A DNA stretch of 10,742 nucleotides from NCBI GenBank assembly GCA_030426445.1, contig JAUHYS010000048.1, positions 1 through 10,742 of the forward strand. The letters run 5' to 3'. Shown here in pieces: positions 6,041-10,742 of this stretch. The notes below the pieces were generated by a model that worked only from the letters and a program-made list of their open reading frames with translations, did not search any database and was not told the origin of the DNA. The translations under genes were made by a program, and so were the position numbers. Position 1 is the stretch's first letter, and each line of letters starts with the position of its first letter. Source of the DNA: a bacterium (GTDB taxonomy: Bacteria > UBA10199 > DSSB01).

Positions 6041-7720
6041 ATGACAAACTCATCAAATATAGAGTTAAAATTATTTAATAAGCAGGCCGATACCCACGAA
6101 GTCACCAACCAAGTTCCCCTTTTAGAAGAATACAATTTATTTACCACTGACACCGTTTTGCAAGAGACATTAGCGCGCGAAGGAGATCCCAGTGCTGCCA
6201 CAGAAGCAAAGTCCTTTGGAGAAGAGGCTGGATCGGCTCGGCTATGGCAATGGGGATTTCGGGCAAATGAGAACCCTCCTCAATTGCATACCCATAATTT
6301 ACAAGGCAATCGTATCGATCAAGTCGAATACCATCCGGCTTACCACGAGCTGATGAATTTTTCTTTGACCCATGGTCTGCATAGTCGACCTTGGGCGGAG
6401 CCTCAAAAGAAGAGCCAGGTCTTGCGGGCAGCCTGTTACTATATGATGGCTCAGGTCGAGATTGGTCATCTCTGTCCAGTGACCATGACCTATGCGGTGG
6501 CTCCGGTTTTACAAAATCAAGGCAAAGCAACTCAGGGCTGGTTTCAACAAGCGATCACTCCACAATATGATCCACAATTTAAACCGGCTTCGCAAAAAGC
6601 CGGGGTGACTTTTGGGATGGCCATGACCGAAAAACAGGGTGGCTCGGATGTACGTGCTAATAGCACTCAAGCCGTTCCTATACAAAAATCAGGCCCGGGG
6701 GAAGCCTATCAATTGACCGGACATAAGTGGTTTTGTTCGGCTCCGATGTCCGATGCCTTTTTGGTCTTGGCTCAGACAACAGGTGGCCTTTCGTGTTTTT
6801 TGGTGCCACGCTTTTTACCCGATGGCCAGGCCAATACTTTTATGATTCAGCGGCTCAAAGATAAACTGGGCAACCGTTCCAATGCATCCAGTGAGATTGA
6901 GTTTCTAAATACCTGGGGCATGCTTTTGGGAGAAGAAGGCCGTGGGGTGCCAACCATTATTCAGATGGTCAATCATACTCGATTGGATTGCGTGATTGGC
7001 TCAGCGGCTTTGATGCGCCAAGCGGTTTTTCGAGCCTTGCATCATGCGACACACCGCAAGGCCTTTGGAAAATTTTTAATCGAACAAGATTTAATGAAAA
7101 ATGTTTTAGCTGATTTGGTTTTAGAATCCGAAGCCGCGACTCAACTCTTTTTTCGTTTAGCAAAAGCTTACGATGCCAAATCAGACGAAACTGAAAATGC
7201 TTTTCGACGTTTGGCAACCGCTATCAGCAAGTATTGGGTTTGCAAACGGGCGCCTTTCCATATTTTTGAAGCTATGGAATGTTTAGGAGGAAACGGCTAT
7301 ACCGAAGAAACGATTTTACCACGGCTCTACCGTGAGGCGCCGGTGAATTCGATTTGGGAAGGATCGGGCAATGTGAATTGCCTAGATGTCTTAAGAGCCA
7401 TTGCAAAAGAGCCCGAAAGTTTAGAAATGTTGTTTAAAGAAATTGAAGTAGGCACAAGCGACCATCTGGATTTAAAAAATTATTTAAAGCAATTAAAAGC
7501 ATCCTTTTATCAAGAGGCTTCTCAACAAAGTATGACAAGACGTTTGGTAGAAAAATTGGTTTTAGCTTTGCAAGCTTCTCTGCTGGTGCGCTATAGTCCT
7601 GATTATATTTCAGAGGCTTTTATTCGATCACGTTTGCAAAACGACTCAGGGTTTGCTTTTGGAACTTTATCTGCCCAAACAAACTTTAATCAAATCATAG
7701 AAAGGGCAAAGGTCTTTTAG
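6041..7720 (+). CDS. aidB: AidB-family acyl-CoA dehydrogenase-like flavoprotein
   Basis: FAD-dependent acyl-CoA dehydrogenase superfamily member, 559 residues. This is close to E. coli AidB (541) and far longer than ordinary acyl-CoA dehydrogenases (~380). It follows AidB along its length as I remember it: HPAYHELM (98-105), LCPVTMTYA (144-152), the flavin-loop motif MTEKQGGSD (195-203), GHKWFCSAP (227-235), GGLSCFLVPRFLPDG (248-262), KDKLGNRSNAS (273-283), EAMECLGGNGYTEE (410-423) and PVNSIWEGSGNVNCLDVLR (434-452) with the Glu (440) at the usual base position. E. coli AidB is an alkylation-response protein with weak isovaleryl-CoA dehydrogenase activity and a DNA-binding C terminus. Whether this homologue binds DNA or oxidises a branched-chain acyl-CoA cannot be told. 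The ATG has only a poor ribosome site (purine run AAGAAAGA about 12 bases upstream). Its stop overlaps that of the convergent TetR gene by 4 bases. Confidence 0.88.
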   Translation: MTNSSNIELKLFNKQADTHEVTNQVPLLEEYNLFTTDTVLQETLAREGDPSAATEAKSFGEEAGSARLWQWGFRANENPPQLHTHNLQGNRIDQVEYHPAYHELMNFSLTHGLHSRPWAEPQKKSQVLRAACYYMMAQVEIGHLCPVTMTYAVAPVLQNQGKATQGWFQQAITPQYDPQFKPASQKAGVTFGMAMTEKQGGSDVRANSTQAVPIQKSGPGEAYQLTGHKWFCSAPMSDAFLVLAQTTGGLSCFLVPRFLPDGQANTFMIQRLKDKLGNRSNASSEIEFLNTWGMLLGEEGRGVPTIIQMVNHTRLDCVIGSAALMRQAVFRALHHATHRKAFGKFLIEQDLMKNVLADLVLESEAATQLFFRLAKAYDAKSDETENAFRRLATAISKYWVCKRAPFHIFEAMECLGGNGYTEETILPRLYREAPVNSIWEGSGNVNCLDVLRAIAKEPESLEMLFKEIEVGTSDHLDLKNYLKQLKASFYQEASQQSMTRRLVEKLVLALQASLLVRYSPDYISEAFIRSRLQNDSGFAFGTLSAQTNFNQIIERAKVF

Positions 7721-8382
7721 CTCCAACCATTGAGTAAAATTTCTATCATTTTTTGGACTTCTTTTTTAAAGTCAAGCATCATGATATTGAGTTCTTTTTT
7801 ATTTTTATTAGCCATTTCTCTGATGACCGCTACAGGCTCAGATACTTGATACATGCCTAAAGCGATCGTTTTAATATAAAAAACTAAACGAGCACCGTCA
7901 CTGGGATTGAGAAAGCTAAATAAATTTTCAAGTTGAGCACCCAGTTGTAATAGGCGATTGCCAATCTGTTGATTGAGATTGAGTACAAGTTCTTCATTGA
8001 TATTTTTTTCAAGGGTATGATGAACGATAATAATTAGACGAATTAAATTTTTTCTTTGTTCAAAACTCTTTGTGATGAAATTGGAAAACTTTTTAATCCT
8101 TTCTTGTTTAGAAGCGGGTCTTTTAGAAAGATTTTTTATTTTTTTTTCTATTTCATCAAACCAGTGGTGGTATTCCATAATTTTAAGAGAAAAAAAGAGC
8201 TCTTCTTTACTTTTAAAATAAAGGTAGAGAGTACCCTTGGCGAGCTTGGCTTTTTTTGCAACCAGATCCATACTGATATCTTGATATTCATTATGAATAA
8301 ATAAATTGAATGCTGTCTCTAATATAACTTGTTTGCGATGAAGTTTTTGATATTCACTAATGGCTCTTTTTTTAATGGTCAT
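7717..8382 (-). CDS. TetR/AcrR-family transcriptional repressor
   Basis: 221 residues, typical TetR length. The N-terminal DNA-binding domain (about 14-66) has the signature ILETAFNLFIHNEYQDISM, then VAKKAKLAKGTLYLYFKSKEELF, where the recognition helix lies (about 47-56). The C-terminal ligand/dimer domain (about 70-221) is helical, Lys-rich and not diagnostic of a ligand. ATG (complement of 8380-8382) is preceded by AGGAAA (complement of 8387-8392). The gene is divergent from a TMEM229-like membrane protein gene and separated by 132 bases containing a strong palindrome at 8435-8461, so it likely represses that gene and possibly itself. It is convergent with aidB (stops overlap), so an AidB connection is possible but not shown. 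Its base composition is clearly more AT-rich than aidB. Confidence 0.92.
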   Translation of the reverse strand: MTIKKRAISEYQKLHRKQVILETAFNLFIHNEYQDISMDLVAKKAKLAKGTLYLYFKSKEELFFSLKIMEYHHWFDEIEKKIKNLSKRPASKQERIKKFSNFITKSFEQRKNLIRLIIIVHHTLEKNINEELVLNLNQQIGNRLLQLGAQLENLFSFLNPSDGARLVFYIKTIALGMYQVSEPVAVIREMANKNKKELNIMMLDFKKEVQKMIEILLNGWS

Positions 8383-8433
8383 AAAATTTCCTGACTAAAA
8401 TTTTGCAGCTCTAATAGGTGGTATAAAAATTTC

Positions 8434-8462
8434 TTTACAAATGACTATAGGTCATTTATAAC
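8434..8462 (+). promoter_or_regulatory. Predicted sigma-70 promoter of the TMEM229-like gene
   Basis: The -35 box TTTACA (8434-8439, 5/6) and -10 box TATAAC (8457-8462, 5/6) are separated by exactly 17 bases. Transcription would start near 8469, giving a leader of about 45 bases before ATG 8515. The operator palindrome lies between and across both boxes. Confidence 0.7.
8435..8461. promoter_or_regulatory. Predicted TetR-family operator palindrome
   Basis: The core AAATGAC-TATAG-GTCATTT (8439-8457) has perfect 7-bp arms around a 5-base centre. The symmetry continues outward to 8435/8461 with only one mismatch (C8438/A8458), giving 10 of 11 matching arm positions. Size, symmetry and location between a TetR gene and a divergent gene are typical for TetR-family operators. 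It fills the spacer of the predicted promoter, so occupancy would block RNA polymerase. Confidence 0.75.
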
Positions 8463-8514
8463 ACTTTAATAAAGCAAATCTTGATGATTCCCTTTTTAAT
8501 AAAAGAGAGAAAAT

Positions 8515-9036
8515 ATGAAAAGCTTATTTTATCCTTTAGTTGAGATTCGGCTCATTCTTTATGCAATATTGGGTTTAGTTTCAGAGGTTTTATTTACTGC
8601 AATCATGGATTTAATCGCTCCAAAATTTTTGCAGTCATGGCATGCAAAGAGTTTAGTCCAAAGTGAAGGTTCCCAAGAAAATGAAATAGCCCGTGATTCC
8701 AAGGCAATGGGCTATACTTTTTTATGGATGATTCCTATTTATATGCTCTTGGTTTTTATTGAGCCCGTTTCTCAATTGCTTTTGACTTGGCCCTGGTTTT
8801 TAAGGGGCTTAGTTTATCTTATCTTTTTTTGGATTGCAGAATACATAACAGGTGCTTTGATTAAAAAAATCACGGGTTACTGTCCTTGGGATTATTCTTA
8901 TTCTCGCTTTTCAGTTCATGGATATATTCGATGGGATTATGCTCCTGTCTGGTTTAGTTTTTCGCTTTTTGTCGAATGGATAAGTGCTAAATTTATTTTG
9001 TTGGCTCCAGCGATTAAAGAGATTTTTTTTGGATAG
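8515..9036 (+). CDS. Four-helix membrane protein of the TMEM229 / putative ABC-transporter permease CmpB-like family
   Basis: A 173-residue integral membrane protein with hydrophobic segments at about 10-33, 67-90, 95-117 and 143-165. The order of motifs matches TMEM229/CmpB-type proteins as I remember them: an N-terminal helix with ILGLVSEVLFTAIMD, then TFLWMIPIYMLL, then EYITGALIKKITG followed by CPWDYS (123-128), and a closing VHGYIRWDYAPVWFSF...FVEW segment. Their biochemical function is not established, and the 'ABC permease' label in databases rests on weak grounds. ATG 8515 is preceded by AAGAGAGA at about 5 bases. The gene is divergent from the TetR repressor and has a promoter with a palindrome in its spacer, so it is probably the repressor's target. 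The methyltransferase gene 42 bases downstream may be co-transcribed. Confidence 0.7.
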   Translation: MKSLFYPLVEIRLILYAILGLVSEVLFTAIMDLIAPKFLQSWHAKSLVQSEGSQENEIARDSKAMGYTFLWMIPIYMLLVFIEPVSQLLLTWPWFLRGLVYLIFFWIAEYITGALIKKITGYCPWDYSYSRFSVHGYIRWDYAPVWFSFSLFVEWISAKFILLAPAIKEIFFG

Positions 9037-9078
9037 ATTCCCTTTACTTTGTATTTAAAAAGTTTCATTGTTTTTTTG

Positions 9079-9828
9079 ATGAAAGACTTTCAAGATCATT
9101 TTTCCCAACACGCACAAGATTACCAAAAGTATCGTCCTGTCTACCCCGAAGATTTATACCGCTATTTAGCCTCGCAATCTAAAAATCATACATTAGCATG
9201 GGATTGCGCGACAGGAAATGGTCAAGCAGCCCATGCTTTAGTTTCTTACTTTTCTAAAATCATCGCGACGGACGCCAGCAAAAAGCAAATAGACAGTGCC
9301 GTGCAGCACGAAAAAATTGAATACCGAGTTGCTCGGGCAGAGGACAGTGGTTTGCAAGCTGCTTCAATCGATTTAATCACAGTAGCCCAAGCGATTCATT
9401 GGTTTGACCATGCATGTTTTTATAAAGAGGTTAAACGGGTGCTCAAACCTAGCGGTTTAATTGCAGTATGGGTTTATGGCTTGCATCAAGTGAATGCGCA
9501 GCTAGACTCTGTTATTCACCGATACTATGCAGATGTCTTGGGCTCCTATTGGCCACCAGAGCGTCAGTTTGTGGACGAAAAATTAAATACTTTGCCTTTT
9601 CCTTTTAAAGAAATCAACACGCCTCACTTTTTTATAGAAACTAAATGGAGTTTTGATGAGTTTTTAGGCTACCTTTCGACTTGGTCGGCTGCACAAAAAT
9701 ACCGTGAAGCCACAGGGCAAAACCCTATAGAAAAAGTTCACGCTTTGATGTCTCAAGCTTGGGGAGGCCCCCAAGCACGCAAAAATTTTCGTTGGCCGAT
9801 TTATTTAAGAGTAGGGCGACTTTTTTAA
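9079..9828 (+). CDS. Class I SAM-dependent methyltransferase (Methyltransf_11 type)
   Basis: Predicted cytoplasmic S-adenosylmethionine-dependent methyltransferase, 249 residues, substrate unknown. The N terminus FQDHFSQHAQDYQKYRPVYP is typical of the small-molecule/YcgJ-Tam-like group. Motif I is AWDCATGNGQAA (40-51), the acidic residue of motif II is in IIATDAS (D65), a VARAEDSGL segment precedes the motif IV region IDLITVAQAIHWFD (97-110), and a VLKPSGLIAVWVYG strand follows. ATG 9079 is preferred because homologues begin with MxDFxxHFS; an in-frame TTG at 9049 would add ten hydrophobic residues and lacks a ribosome site. The ATG itself also lacks a clear ribosome site, which suggests weak or coupled translation from the upstream gene. 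Its stop TAA shares bases with the stop of the convergent gene. Confidence 0.88.
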   Translation: MKDFQDHFSQHAQDYQKYRPVYPEDLYRYLASQSKNHTLAWDCATGNGQAAHALVSYFSKIIATDASKKQIDSAVQHEKIEYRVARAEDSGLQAASIDLITVAQAIHWFDHACFYKEVKRVLKPSGLIAVWVYGLHQVNAQLDSVIHRYYADVLGSYWPPERQFVDEKLNTLPFPFKEINTPHFFIETKWSFDEFLGYLSTWSAAQKYREATGQNPIEKVHALMSQAWGGPQARKNFRWPIYLRVGRLF

Positions 9829-10742
9829 CGGGCAATGGCTTTACCTAAACTTGTATTCCCTTCTGTAGTGATTTCCGTAAAGCTGTCTTCTATTTTTTTC
9901 AGGGCCTCCGGTTCAAAATAGATTTGAGATTGATCTGCATTGAATTCATAGTCGGCTCGGATGCTGTCTTTAACAAAAGATTTGATTTCCTTGTCCTCTT
10001 GCTGGATCAGTTGGATCAGAATTTCTCGAGGGTTTTGCCCTGTGCTTTGTGCTAGCGCCTCAATGCTATGACCTGCTCCTAAGAAGTCTCGGTTAAGATC
10101 ACGCAGCCGGTAGGCGATGTCTTCAATATTTTCTTCGCTGAGATTGAGACTGGGCTCATTCTTGTTCATTTCAGTGAGGGCACCTTCAAAGAAAGGCTGG
10201 CTGCGTTTTTCAAAGCCTTTAGGGGAATCTAAATAAGCCTTGTATACTGTTCGGGTCACTTCTATTCCTGTGGAGACCACTGCGCCGCCTAAAAAACAGG
10301 CAGGAGCTGCAGGAGCCGTGATTGGAATTGCTAAACAAGCTCCACCGGCGACAAAAGGAATGCTTCCAATTGCAGCACTGGCATAATCTTCCTGCGCAAT
10401 ATCTGAAACGACCATGGCCCCATTAATAGCAATATTTGTTCTTCCCAAGATTTTTGAGCCAGGTTTTATCACAGACGCAACATCCAGCGCGTTACTCCCT
10501 AAACTGAGTGCGCTATCTACGTTAGGGTCTTTTAAAAACTGGTAGCCGTTGGCAACCCCAGCAATTACGGAAAAGCCAGCTCCGACTTTACTTAGATTGA
10601 GTTTAGCTTTTGGAGAGAGTTTGCCTTCGACTTCTGCAGCAAAGGAAAAGAGAGCACTCTCTTGTTCGGCAATTTTCGCTGTGAGTTCAGGAGCGTGTTC
10701 TGCGATGTTTCCATAGGCATTTTTTAGTTCCGTATCTGTGAT
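9825..10742 (-). CDS. C-terminal part of an unrecognised larger protein with a Gly/Ala-rich hydrophobic region (5' cut by window edge)
   Basis: Reading the minus strand upstream of the GTG at 10472 shows no stop up to the right edge, so that GTG is probably internal. At least 305 residues are visible and the true start lies beyond 10742. Order from the edge: a helical Glu/Ala/Lys-rich stretch (NIAEHAPELTAKIAEQES), then alternating small and hydrophobic residues (VGAGFSVIAGVANGYQFL, SALSLGSNALDVASV). Next comes a pronounced hydrophobic Gly/Ala/Pro segment (AAIGSIPFVAGGACLAIPIT ... CFLGGAVVSTGIEVTRTVY), then a charged helical tail with many Asp/Glu residues. I recognise no family. Such Gly-rich hydrophobic patches occur in membrane-inserting or secreted toxin-like proteins, but this is only a resemblance. 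The region is visibly richer in G+C than the neighbouring TetR and methyltransferase genes. Confidence 0.75.
   Translation of the reverse strand: MTDTELKNAYGNIAEHAPELTAKIAEQESALFSFAAEVEGKLSPKAKLNLSKVGAGFSVIAGVANGYQFLKDPNVDSALSLGSNALDVASVIKPGSKILGRTNIAINGAMVVSDIAQEDYASAAIGSIPFVAGGACLAIPITAPAAPACFLGGAVVSTGIEVTRTVYKAYLDSPKGFEKRSQPFFEGALTEMNKNEPSLNLSEENIEDIAYRLRDLNRDFLGAGHSIEALAQSTGQNPREILIQLIQQEDKEIKSFVKDSIRADYEFNADQSQIYFEPEALKKIEDSFTEITTEGNTSLGKAIAR

Noticed and set aside
5992..6078. 28-codon Phe-rich frame (MSKRSFFFFKK...) overlapping the aidB start, possible leader peptide
   Set aside because: It arises from a T-run, has no clear ribosome site and no attenuator-like stem pair nearby.
6141..6530. 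129-codon minus-strand frame inside aidB, and a similar one at 6969-7217
   Set aside because: Shadows of the strongly conserved aidB reading frame.
8056..8304. 82-codon plus-strand frame inside the TetR gene
   Set aside because: Low-complexity Phe/Lys-rich antisense shadow of the repressor's helix-turn-helix coding region.
9049..9078. TTG at 9049 as the methyltransferase start
   Set aside because: It adds a hydrophobic ten-residue extension not expected in the family, with no ribosome site; ATG 9079 aligns with the usual N terminus.
10470..10472. GTG start for the right-edge minus-strand gene
   Set aside because: The frame remains open and protein-like to the window edge, so this is most likely an internal Val codon.

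Overview
The window looks like a chromosomal stretch of a low-GC Gram-negative bacterium, most likely proteobacterial. The evidence is an AidB-type acyl-CoA dehydrogenase, an MgtE channel, an RocG/GudB-size glutamate dehydrogenase and an intergenic hairpin of a style I associate with proteobacterial dispersed repeats. I cannot fix the lineage. A membrane diadenylate cyclase argues against an ordinary enteric-type gammaproteobacterium. No rRNA, tRNA, CRISPR array, transposase, integrase or phage gene is visible.

Left part (1-3034), plus strand, tightly spaced: the C-terminal end of a DHH/DHHA1 phosphoesterase cut by the window edge; a membrane diadenylate cyclase with a YbbR domain fused to its C terminus; and an MgtE-type Mg2+ channel. 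The gaps are 13 and 35 bases with no terminator, so this looks like one operon combining a c-di-AMP synthase, a possible c-di-AMP/pApA or nanoRNA hydrolase, and an ion channel. A repeat/hairpin block of about 100 bases separates it from a catabolic-type glutamate dehydrogenase (3035-4312).

Middle part (4313-6040): a 489-base AT-rich non-coding stretch holds a palindrome next to a TATAAT box, a perfect 14-base tandem repeat and a possible terminator. It precedes an unrecognised 364-residue basic protein (4802-5896) that appears to contain a duplicated helix-turn-helix-like module.

Right part (6041-10742): an AidB-like flavoprotein runs tail to tail into a TetR-family repressor (minus strand, stop codons overlapping). 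Divergent from the repressor is a TMEM229/CmpB-like four-helix membrane protein. Its predicted promoter (TTTACA, 17 bases, TATAAC) carries a near-perfect palindrome inside the spacer, a textbook arrangement for a repressor operator. A class I SAM-dependent methyltransferase follows. Its stop overlaps that of a minus-strand gene which stays open to the right edge and encodes the C-terminal 305 residues of a protein with a Gly/Ala-rich hydrophobic region.

The two most interesting items are the fused cyclase-YbbR protein, whose usual RHR motif reads RHA, in an operon with a DHH phosphoesterase and MgtE, and the uncharacterised duplicated-module protein with its long AT-rich leader. The TetR operator is the best-supported regulatory site.
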